A DNA stretch of 45,548 bases from Gammaproteobacteria bacterium (GTDB taxonomy: Bacteria > Pseudomonadota > Gammaproteobacteria > Xanthomonadales > Wenzhouxiangellaceae), in assembly GCA_003565625.1 (NCBI GenBank), contig PXBD01000029.1, forward strand, positions 1 to 45,548, given 5' to 3'. Both the position numbers and the translations under genes were made by a program. Under the pieces are notes generated by a model. It was not told where the DNA came from, ran no database searches, and saw only the letters and a program-made list of their open reading frames with translations. Shown here in pieces: positions 9,501-15,607 of this stretch (position 1 is its first letter; every line of letters starts with the position of its first letter).

Positions 9501-9895
9501 ATGTAGGGAACCATGCCGATCAGGGCCACGGCGGTCACCGCGGCCGCCAGGGTGGAGGACTTGCCGAAGCGGCTGGCGATGAAGTCGGCGATGCTGGTGG
9601 AGTTCTCGGCCTTGCTCTGGCGAACCAGCCTGAGCAGAAAGGGAAAACCGAACACGAACAGGGCAATGGTGCCGATGAAGGTCGGCGGGATCGGCCAGCC
9701 CGAGCGCGCGGCCTGGGTGGTGGTGCCGTAGAAAGTCCAGGCCGTGCAGTAGACCGCCAGCGACAGCGAGTAGATGACCGGCCAGGCTCTGCGGGTCAGG
9801 GCCTGGCTGCGCTCGCCGTACACGGCAGCGGCGAACAGCAATCCCAGCCAGGCCAGGCCGGCCAGAACGATAGTTGCGATGGTCAAGGTCAACAC
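6542..9895 (-). CDS. Hybrid sensor histidine kinase/response regulator with sodium:solute symporter-like N-terminus
   Basis: A 1,117-residue membrane protein. Residues 1 to about 505 form a multi-helix sodium:solute symporter (SSS)-like domain, which in this family acts as a transporter or sensor. A cytosolic linker follows, then a PAS domain (about 608-725, ending FVATFTDVTAFRR), a short coiled coil, HisKA with phosphoacceptor H775 in AAVSHDLVQPLNAA, HATPase (N889, DTGPGI at 916-921, GLGLGLAIA) and a C-terminal receiver with phosphoacceptor D1051 in LLVLDYHLDQ. It resembles CbrA/CrbS-type kinases. The start is a GTG at 9895. No partner DNA-binding regulator is visible here, so its output partner is unknown. 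The gene upstream is a TonB receptor ending in a terminator, so the kinase is probably transcribed on its own. Confidence 0.9.
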   Translation of the reverse strand: MLTLTIATIVLAGLAWLGLLFAAAVYGERSQALTRRAWPVIYSLSLAVYCTAWTFYGTTTQAARSGWPIPPTFIGTIALFVFGFPFLLRLVRQSKAENSTSIADFIASRFGKSSTLAAAVTAVALIGMVPYIALQLKAVAMSFGALTLGAVAETELTTWLDLAFYIAVFMAVFAMLFGTRRASATEHNRGLVVAMGFESLLKLSAMLALGAFVVFGLYGSPAGLVAETTLPAFTNADNFITLSLLGALAMFTLPHQFHIGVVECREERHLRTARWLFPLFLVLISLPIVPLALAGNALLAEQGTPPDLYVLLLPLADGQNALALFAFLGGLSAATGMVILASLTLSIMIGNHWLTPALVNRGWARVSERGIPVRLQRRLGIAVVMLLAYVYGRLVGTAEALADIGALSFSGLAQLGPAVVLAVYRPGLPARAVLSGLVAGVLVWAYVLFVPLLTVAVGPSWVSEGPLGWSLFSPARLLGLDGLDPLSRAVLVSLLVNLAVTLLLARHLPGHTPSVDRHGALDPAVLRQLAARFLPEPRVRVLFDGRAEAGAFESFPEASLEARLELELAAVVGSASARLLLDAARARTPAPLDTVAEMVGEAAAQARFSQEVLSGALENMSQGVCVVDRDMRLVAWNGPYLDLFDYPEELIRVGQPVADLLHHNAEQGLLDGDGTVEQRIRRRLDFKRSGSRHLIERPWPDGRIIEIRGNPMPGGGFVATFTDVTAFRRTAEELRQVNETLELRVRARTTELEQAKIEAERASEAKTRFLAAVSHDLVQPLNAAQLLTHSLGGQLIDHPGRESLHQISGALAATERLLEGLLDISRLDAGGLQPRISRFPLDELFAQLNGEFSILAHQRGLRLDYVPTSVWVESDPQLLRRILQNFLSNAVRYTGEGRILIGARRQGGQVLAGVWDTGPGIDERHRVAIFEEFHRLQSDRHAPGLGLGLAIADRMARLLDHQLLLYSTPGRGAMFGVRVKTVPARPGVAVATEAEAPGPVGSVLVVDNDPAMLGSLAGLLEGWGFETATAPEPDQAMSLATTFSFALLVLDYHLDQGETGLELLRRLRAIGCQAPVILISADHTADLKNAAAQAGCELLHKPLRPLALRSLINRLVG

Positions 9896-9952
9896 CCCCG
9901 CATTCTAGACCTTGCAGTGGCGGGCTTTTTTCTTTGCGATGGGGTCGGCATG

Positions 9953-10005
9953 TTTTTTAACCGCGGATGAACGCGGATAATCCGCGTTCATCCGCGGTAA
10001 AAAAA
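9953..10005. repeat. 53-bp palindromic element (REP/MITE-like)
   Basis: A perfect 18-bp inverted repeat (9960-9977 and 9981-9998) has a 3-nt loop and is flanked by T6 on the left and A7 on the right, which add six more T-A pairs after one mismatch. Inside the arms the word GCGGATGAACGCGGA repeats the unit GCGGA. The T-run lies before and the A-run after the stem on both strands, so it does not look like a classic terminator itself. Similar 'CCGCGGATGAACGCGGAT' words are, as far as I recall, scattered through many Gram-negative genomes, so this may be a mobile palindromic repeat that landed beside the terminator. Its A7 tract doubles as the T-run of that terminator. Confidence 0.6.
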
Positions 10006-10035
10006 CCGGGTCCGGGCATGATGACCCGGACCCGG
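9999..10035 (-). terminator. Rho-independent terminator of the TonB receptor gene
   Basis: On the minus strand, 33 nt after the receptor stop codon, an 11-bp GC-only-but-one stem (arms 10025-10035 and 10006-10016, CCGGGTCCGGG) closes an 8-nt loop and is followed directly by seven T residues (10005-9999). This is a textbook intrinsic terminator, and it separates the receptor from the kinase gene. Confidence 0.85.
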
Positions 10036-10067
10036 AAGTGGAGAGGTCTTTTGATTCGAGCTTATGG

Positions 10068-12443
10068 TCAGAAATTGACCTGCCCGGTCAACGTCAGCGT
10101 GCGCGGCGCACCGTAGAACGCGTTCATCACGCCCTCCAGGCCCAGGGTCGAGGCCGAGCCGTCGGGCGTGGCAAACACGTAGCCGGAGACCTTGTACTCC
10201 TCGTCGGTCAGGTTACGACCGTGCAGGCCGACCTCGTACCGGCCGTCGGCCCGGCGCCAGACCAGGCTCAAGTCAAAGAGCGAGTAGGAAGGCTGGTCGA
10301 GGAAGTCCGAGGGAATCTCGAACTGGTTGGTCTTGGAGCGGTACGACCAGGCGCCGATCATCGAGAAGGTACCGTCGGTGCTGAACAACTCGACCGGCAG
10401 GTCGTATCGGAGATTGGCGTGGGCCGTCCACTTCGGAGTGTTCTGGATAACGCGCTGATCAGAAACATCTTCCAGGCCGGTCGTGCCGGTGGCCGGGTCG
10501 GCAACGGCGGTGATGAACTCGTCGTAGCCGGCGTCGATGTAGCCGATCGCGGTGTTGAGAGTGAACGCATCGCCGTCGGCCAGTACGCTCTGGCCAAGCA
10601 GCGCGCTCATCTCGAACTCAACGCCCTTGACCGTGGCCGCACCGGCGTTGGTGGTGACCCCGGCGAACGTGTCGGAGATGCCGTCACCGGTGGTGTCGGC
10701 GCCGATCGAGCCAGGCACCTGGATGTCGCTGTAGTCGCTGTAGAAAAACGCCAGGCTGGTGTTGACTCGTCCGTCTGCCCAGCGCGACTTCAGACCCAGC
10801 TCATAGCTGTCGACGGTCTCAGGCCCGAAACGCATGAACTCGAACACATCCTGTTCGGTGGGCGGGTTGCCGTCGCGCCCCGGAGCCAGCGTGGTCAGAC
10901 CGCGAGGATCGAAGCTGCCGCCTTTGAAGCCCTGGCTCCAGGACAGATACAGATTCTGATCCATGGTCGGCTTCCAGGCCAGGCTGACCCTGGGAGTGAA
11001 CTCGGTGAAGGTATCGGAACCGTCAAAGTCAGAGGTGGTGGCCAGGACGATCGGATCGCCACCGAAGAATTCGGACGCGCCCAGCATGGTCTGGCGCAGC
11101 ACCTTCGACGAGCGCTTGTCGCTGGTATAGCGTCCGCCCAGCGACAATTCCAGGCCGGTGTCCAGGCCCATGTAGGCGGCCAGGTCAAAGCTCATGTCGG
11201 CAAACAGCGACCAGGTATCGGTATCGACGTCGCCCTTGGTGAAGGCATTCAGGCCGGGCGCGCCGATCAGCGTACCAGTCTCGAACAGGCGCACATCAAA
11301 CGGCCCGAAGGCGTTGGCTTCGAGGTAGTACAACCCGGCCACGCCGGCGATCCGGTCGCTCGTGAAGTTAAGCTGGAACTCCTGGCTGAACTGATCGCTG
11401 TCGTAGATCGTAGCGACATCCAGGTCCACTGCCGGCAGGGCATCGAAGTCAATCTGCTGGGTGTTCTCATTCTTGCGATAGGCGGTAATGCTCTTGAACT
11501 GCCAGTTCGGGTTGATCTCGAATTCCGCGGTCAGGCTCACACCCCAAGCCTCAGTGAAGTTGTCGCCTTCCATGCCACCGCGCGAGTTGAATACGTTGTC
11601 GAGGACCGGGGCGCCGGAGAAAAGGCCCGGGATCAGGCGGTGGCCACCGACCGGATTGGACTTGTCTTCGAAATAGTCGCCGGCCAGACGAATAAACCAC
11701 TGGTCGGTCGGGGTCCACTCGAAGCTGGCCCGCCCGGCGATCACGTCCTTGTTGTAGTTGTCCTTGCCGGTAGTCAGATTGGTGCCGAAGCCATTGCGGT
11801 TGAAGGTGGCGATGGCCCCGCCAATCGCGGCCACATCGCTCACCGGCGTCTCGCCGCTAACCATCAGGTCACGCTGCGAGAAGCTGCCGATGCTGCCGCG
11901 CAGGCTGACCCTGGGGTCGCGCCCCAGGCGACGGGTGACATACTTGACCGCACCGCCGATGGTATTGCGCCCGTACAGCGTCCCCTGCGGACCTCGGAGC
12001 ACCTCGATGCGTTCGACATCATAGATTTCCAGCACCGCACCCTGCGGACGATTCAGATAAACATCGTCGATGTAGATACCAACACCGGCCTCGAAGCCGG
12101 CCACCGGGTCCTGCTGACCGACCCCGCGGATGAAGGCGGTGAGCGTATTGCTGGTGCCCCGGGAGACTTCCAGAGTAGTATTCGGGACAGCCTGCTTGAG
12201 GTAGGTGATGTCCTGGGCGCCAACATCGCTCAGGGCCTCGCCGCTGAGCGCGGTAATCGAGATCGGTACATCGAGCTCACTCTCTTCGCGCCGGCGCGCC
12301 GTGACCCGGATGGTGTCCATGGTGGTTTCGGCAGTTGCAGCCTCGGCACGCTCTTCGTCCGGATCGGGGGTCTGGGCAACCGCGCCCCCTGACAGGGCGA
12401 AGGCAATGGCCAGACTCAGGGCAGATTGATAAGCAGTTTTCAT
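10068..12443 (-). CDS. TonB-dependent outer-membrane receptor
   Basis: A 791-residue beta-barrel receptor that uses TonB-ExbBD energy to import a scarce ligand. Features in order: a signal peptide ending near GGAVAQ (about residue 24); a TonB-box-like segment DTIRVTARRREE; a plug domain with the typical FIRGVGQQDP and VERIEVLRGPQGTLYGRNTIGGAVKYVT; a 22-strand-barrel-sized remainder; and a terminal aromatic residue in GQVNF, as outer-membrane barrels have. A purine-rich ribosome site (AAGGGA) lies upstream of the ATG. The ligand cannot be read from the sequence. The gene diverges from a GntP-family permease across 162 nt that hold a palindrome, so the two may be co-regulated and share a substrate; that is inference. 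Confidence 0.93.
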   Translation of the reverse strand: MKTAYQSALSLAIAFALSGGAVAQTPDPDEERAEAATAETTMDTIRVTARRREESELDVPISITALSGEALSDVGAQDITYLKQAVPNTTLEVSRGTSNTLTAFIRGVGQQDPVAGFEAGVGIYIDDVYLNRPQGAVLEIYDVERIEVLRGPQGTLYGRNTIGGAVKYVTRRLGRDPRVSLRGSIGSFSQRDLMVSGETPVSDVAAIGGAIATFNRNGFGTNLTTGKDNYNKDVIAGRASFEWTPTDQWFIRLAGDYFEDKSNPVGGHRLIPGLFSGAPVLDNVFNSRGGMEGDNFTEAWGVSLTAEFEINPNWQFKSITAYRKNENTQQIDFDALPAVDLDVATIYDSDQFSQEFQLNFTSDRIAGVAGLYYLEANAFGPFDVRLFETGTLIGAPGLNAFTKGDVDTDTWSLFADMSFDLAAYMGLDTGLELSLGGRYTSDKRSSKVLRQTMLGASEFFGGDPIVLATTSDFDGSDTFTEFTPRVSLAWKPTMDQNLYLSWSQGFKGGSFDPRGLTTLAPGRDGNPPTEQDVFEFMRFGPETVDSYELGLKSRWADGRVNTSLAFFYSDYSDIQVPGSIGADTTGDGISDTFAGVTTNAGAATVKGVEFEMSALLGQSVLADGDAFTLNTAIGYIDAGYDEFITAVADPATGTTGLEDVSDQRVIQNTPKWTAHANLRYDLPVELFSTDGTFSMIGAWSYRSKTNQFEIPSDFLDQPSYSLFDLSLVWRRADGRYEVGLHGRNLTDEEYKVSGYVFATPDGSASTLGLEGVMNAFYGAPRTLTLTGQVNF

Positions 12444-12525
12444 AAACGTATTCCCTTGCGTTGTTTTGTGTGCGGGAGCTTCTCCTCAGGCGCAAAGCTT
12501 GGGCCAGGTGCGCGCTCGAGTAACT

Positions 12526-12539
12526 TGTACCTTGGTACA
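12526..12539. promoter_or_regulatory. Candidate operator TGTACC-TT-GGTACA
   Basis: Two perfect 6-bp arms (TGTACC at 12526-12531, GGTACA at 12534-12539) are separated by TT, roughly midway between the divergent TonB-receptor and permease starts. Compact palindromes with a short spacer are typical of GntR, TetR or LacI-family binding sites. I could not find convincing -35/-10 pairs on either side, so the exact promoter geometry is open. No transcription factor gene is present nearby. Confidence 0.4.
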
Positions 12540-12605
12540 GTTCCGTCCGGGCCGGTTGGGGCGCGACCATGGCTCACATCTGTTGACGGCGATAAAGACA
12601 TCCTG

Positions 12606-13922
12606 ATGACTCTCAGCCTGATCGGCCTGCTCGGCGGCCTTGCCCTGCTCATCGTGCTGACCATGCGCGGCATGAGCCTGTTCGTGGCCACGCCACTGTG
12701 CGCGCTGATCGTCGCCCTGACCGCCGGTGTGCCCCTGCTGCCACCTCTGGCCGGACCGGACGGGGTCAACCTGGTGACCCAGTACATGAACGGGTTTACC
12801 GGCTTTATCGCTTCGTGGTTTTTCGTCTTTCTTTTCGGCTCGCTGTTCGGCAAGCTGATGGAGTCCTCGGGTGGTGCCGACAGCGTGTCGCGCTGGATCA
12901 TTACCCGCCTGGGTACCAGCCAGGCGGCCCTGGCCGTGGTCCTGGCCTGCGCCGTGCTGACCTATGGCGGGGTGAGCCTGTTCGTGGTCGCGTTTTCGGT
13001 CTACCCCATGGCCCTGGCGCTGTTCCGCGGGGCCAACCTGCCGCGCCGCTTCATCCCGGCCACGCTGGCGTTCGGCTCGGTCACTTTCACCATGACCTCG
13101 GCCGGGTCACCCGAGATCCAGAACTGGATTCCGGTCGAGCACCTGGGCACCAGCCCGCTGGCGGCCTGGCAGGCCAGCCTGGTGGTAGCCATCTTCATGG
13201 CCGGCACCGGCTACTTGTGGCTCCGGTGGATGCTCAACCGCGCCGTCGAACGCGGCGAGGTCTTCGAAAGCCGCGCCGACGATCCTGAGAGTGGACGCGA
13301 CCACCTGCCGCATCCCGCCCTGGCCATGATTCCGCTGGGGCTGGTGCTGGGAATCTCTTTTACCACCCACGACACGCTCGGCACCTCGGCCCTGATCGTG
13401 GCGCTGCTGGCCGGCTGCATCGGCGCGGCCCTGATCAACGTGCGCCATCTCCACCAGCCCGGCGAAGCTATGACCGAGGGCGGCACCGGGGCGCTGATCG
13501 CGATCGGCAACACAGCCGCCGTGGTCGGGTTTGGTACCGTGGCAAGGGTCTCGCCGGCATTCGACGCAGCCGTGGTCTGGGTCACCGGCCTGCCCGGCTC
13601 CGGACTGGTGTCGGCCGCGATTGCCGTATCGGCCATCGCCGCGATGACCGGCTCGGCCTCCGGCGGCCAGGCCATCGCCCTGCCCATCCTCGGCCCTCAC
13701 TACATGGACCAGGGCGTCGACCCGGACCAGCTCCACCGCGTGGTCGCGATCTCGTCGGGGGCGCTCGACTCCCTGCCGCATAACGGATATGTCGTCACCA
13801 CCATCCGCGCGATCTGCAAGGAAACCCACGCCGCGGCCTACGCGCCGATGGGAGCCTTGACGGTCATCATCCCGCTGCTCGGGTTGATCCTTTGTCTGGG
13901 CTTGTTTGCGGTTGGGTTATAA
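12606..13922 (+). CDS. GntP-family permease (gluconate/organic acid type)
   Basis: A 438-residue inner-membrane permease with about 11-12 hydrophobic helices. It belongs to the GntP/ion-transporter family that takes up gluconate, other sugar acids or hydroxy acids with protons. Family-like stretches are FFVFLFGSLFGKLMESSGGADSV, LTYGGVSLFVVAFSVYPMA, the pore-region-like TSAGSPEIQNW, and the C-terminal MTGSASGGQAIALPIL followed by SSGALDSLPHNGYV. The frame is open further upstream to 12426, but I chose the ATG at 12606 because a membrane helix starts right after it and the upstream residues look non-coding. It diverges from the TonB receptor. The substrate is unknown. Its stop codon abuts a heptamer-repeat tract. 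Confidence 0.85.
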   Translation: MTLSLIGLLGGLALLIVLTMRGMSLFVATPLCALIVALTAGVPLLPPLAGPDGVNLVTQYMNGFTGFIASWFFVFLFGSLFGKLMESSGGADSVSRWIITRLGTSQAALAVVLACAVLTYGGVSLFVVAFSVYPMALALFRGANLPRRFIPATLAFGSVTFTMTSAGSPEIQNWIPVEHLGTSPLAAWQASLVVAIFMAGTGYLWLRWMLNRAVERGEVFESRADDPESGRDHLPHPALAMIPLGLVLGISFTTHDTLGTSALIVALLAGCIGAALINVRHLHQPGEAMTEGGTGALIAIGNTAAVVGFGTVARVSPAFDAAVVWVTGLPGSGLVSAAIAVSAIAAMTGSASGGQAIALPILGPHYMDQGVDPDQLHRVVAISSGALDSLPHNGYVVTTIRAICKETHAAAYAPMGALTVIIPLLGLILCLGLFAVGL

Positions 13923-13923
13923 C

Positions 13924-13951
13924 GGTTTCCGGACCACTGACCACCGACCAC
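13924..13951. repeat. 7-bp-phased intergenic repeat, four units
   Basis: Directly after the permease stop codon the sequence runs in heptamers: GGTTTCC (13924), GGACCAC (13931), TGACCAC (13938), CGACCAC (13945). It fills most of the gap between two convergent genes. The same 7-base phasing and similar words occur at 15157-15205 and 32222-32256. Confidence 0.6.
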
Positions 13952-13957
13952 CGAATT

Positions 13958-15118
13958 TCAGACTTCGGCCAACGCCCCCGCCAAGTCGTCGATGAGATCT
14001 TCGACGTCTTCAATGCCGACCGACAAACGAATCAGCGTATCGGTCACACCCAGCGCCTCGCGACGGTCTTTCGGAATGGTGGCATGGGTCATGATCGCCG
14101 GATGATTGACCAGCGATTCGACCCCGCCCAGGGATTCGGCCAGAGCGAACAGGCGAGTGTTTTCCAGGAAGCGACGGGCGCGGGCCAGGTCGCCGCCGAT
14201 GTCAAAGCTGACCATGCCGCCGAAACCCCTCATCTGGCGTGCGGCCAGAGCATGCTGGGGGTGGTCAGACAGGCCCGGGTAGATCGCCTTTTTGACCTTG
14301 GGCTGCTCGGTCAGCCATTCGGCGATCCGCGCGGCACTGGCACAGTGGGCTTGCATGCGCAGCGCCAGCGTCTTGATCCCGCGCATGACCAGAAAGGCGT
14401 CGAACGGACCCTGGATGCCGCCGGCGGAGTTCTGCAGAAAAGCCATCTTTTCGGCTAGTTCTGCCTCGCGCACGACAACGGCACCGCCGATCATATCGGA
14501 GTGGCCGTTCAGATACTTGGTCACCGAGTGGACGACAATATCGGCGCCCAGATTCAAGGGCTGCTGCAGCATTGGCGTAGAGAAAGTGTTGTCGACTACC
14601 AGTCGAGCCCCGGCGGCGCGGGCGATCTCTGCGACCCCGGCGATGTCGACCAGCTTGAGCATGGGATTGGTCGGGGTTTCGACCCAGATCATTTTCGTAT
14701 TGGATTGGAGTGCCGCGCGCACCGCGTCCAGGTCAGCCATGTCGACGAAACTGAAATCCAGACCCGAGGAACGCCGACGAACACGTTCGAACAGCCGCCA
14801 GCTGCCGCCATACAGATCATCCACTGCCAGCACATGGTCACCCGGCTCAAGCAGGTGCATCAGGGTGTCGATCGCCGCCATACCCGAGGCAAAGGCAAAC
14901 CCGGCCGTACCGTCTTCGAGATCGGCAATGCAAGCCTCCCAGGCCTTGCGCGTAGGGTTGTGGGTACGCGAGTACTCGTAGCCCTGATGATCGCCGGGGC
15001 TGGCCTGGACATAGGTCGAGGCGGCGTAGATCGGCGTCATGACTGCGCCGGTGGACGGATCGGGTGATTGGCCGGCGTGGATCACGCGGGTTGCCAGGTT
15101 TGGCTTGCGGGTGGGCAT
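13958..15118 (-). CDS. Cystathionine gamma-synthase/lyase family PLP enzyme
   Basis: A 386-residue enzyme of the Cys/Met-metabolism PLP family, which makes or splits cystathionine in transsulfuration. The PLP lysine is K201 in VVHSVTKYLNGHSDMIGG. Other landmarks are YEYSRTHNPTRKAWE at 48-62, FASGMAAIDTLMHLL at 76-90, VETPTNPMLKLVDI at 146-159 and LGGVESLVNHPAIMTH near the C-terminus. Length and sequence fit the enzymes annotated as cystathionine gamma-synthase or gamma-lyase in Xanthomonadales, and sequence alone does not separate MetB, MetC and gamma-lyase activity, so I give no symbol. No other methionine gene is adjacent. The start ATG at 15118 gives the normal N-terminus MPTRKPNLATRVIHAGQ. 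Both ends of the gene border heptamer repeats. Confidence 0.9.
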   Translation of the reverse strand: MPTRKPNLATRVIHAGQSPDPSTGAVMTPIYAASTYVQASPGDHQGYEYSRTHNPTRKAWEACIADLEDGTAGFAFASGMAAIDTLMHLLEPGDHVLAVDDLYGGSWRLFERVRRRSSGLDFSFVDMADLDAVRAALQSNTKMIWVETPTNPMLKLVDIAGVAEIARAAGARLVVDNTFSTPMLQQPLNLGADIVVHSVTKYLNGHSDMIGGAVVVREAELAEKMAFLQNSAGGIQGPFDAFLVMRGIKTLALRMQAHCASAARIAEWLTEQPKVKKAIYPGLSDHPQHALAARQMRGFGGMVSFDIGGDLARARRFLENTRLFALAESLGGVESLVNHPAIMTHATIPKDRREALGVTDTLIRLSVGIEDVEDLIDDLAGALAEV

Positions 15119-15156
15119 GAAGATGGGAAAGAGTTTGGGCTTGCGGGGAGTGTACG

Positions 15157-15205
15157 GGGTTACGGTCTCCGGTTTCCGGTTTCCTTACCACCGTAACCCG
15201 GAAAC
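15157..15205. repeat. 7-bp-phased intergenic repeat, seven units
   Basis: Seven consecutive heptamers fill the gap just before the FHA gene's stop codon: GGGTTAC (15157), GGTCTCC (15164), GGTTTCC (15171), GGTTTCC (15178), TTACCAC (15185), CGTAACC (15192), CGGAAAC (15199). The outer parts form a perfect 10-bp inverted repeat (15157-15166 with 15190-15199), so the transcript could fold into a hairpin. It lacks a T-run and is not a standard terminator. Confidence 0.65.
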
Positions 15206-15607
15206 CTAAATCCTCGTCAAAACAAACGCCGCCACGGCCGCAAACCCGCTGACCGCAACCACTCCCATCGCCACCCAGGTCCAGGGGCTGATGCGCCGGC
15301 GGGTGGTTTCGGCCAGGACGCTGGGCGGACGCAGGCCGGGCGCCTGGAGGACGAAGCGGTTGGATCCTAAGCGGATTTCATCGCCCGACTTCAGTGCCCG
15401 GCTGTGAATCGGCTCACCGTTGACGTGGGTTTCGGCGCGCGCCTCCACGGTCAGACGCTCGCCGTCAAAGCGGATGCGGGCGTGCTCCCCTTCGAGTCCG
15501 TCAATGCGGATCTGATTGGCCTCGGCGCTGCCAATCAGGGTGTCGTCGGCCAGGTCGAAGGTCTCACCCGTGCGCGCGCCCGAGGCGGCTTTTAGTCGGA
15601 AGGTCAT
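15206..15607 (-). CDS. Small FHA-domain protein with C-terminal membrane anchor
   Basis: A 133-residue protein with an FHA fold in residues 1 to about 92, a short basic linker (TTRRR) and one membrane helix at about 108-131 (WTWVAMGVVAVSGFAAVAAFVL), so a cytosolic FHA domain tied to the inner membrane. FHA domains normally bind phosphothreonine. The core pattern is recognisable (LIGSAEANQIRIDGLEGEHARI, then THVNGE). However the usual GR is GS and the usual Ser of SRxHA is Glu, so the phosphate-contacting Arg and Ser are missing. The ATG overlaps the end of truD by 44 nt in another frame; the FHA strand begins at residue 2, so this start looks real. No kinase or phosphatase partner is nearby, and its role is unknown. 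Confidence 0.8.
   Translation of the reverse strand: MTFRLKAASGARTGETFDLADDTLIGSAEANQIRIDGLEGEHARIRFDGERLTVEARAETHVNGEPIHSRALKSGDEIRLGSNRFVLQAPGLRPPSVLAETTRRRISPWTWVAMGVVAVSGFAAVAAFVLTRI

Noticed and set aside
10038-12392. Plus-strand open frame of 784 codons opposite the TonB receptor
   Set aside because: The receptor has a signal peptide, plug motifs and a terminal aromatic residue on the other strand; the antisense product shows no motif.
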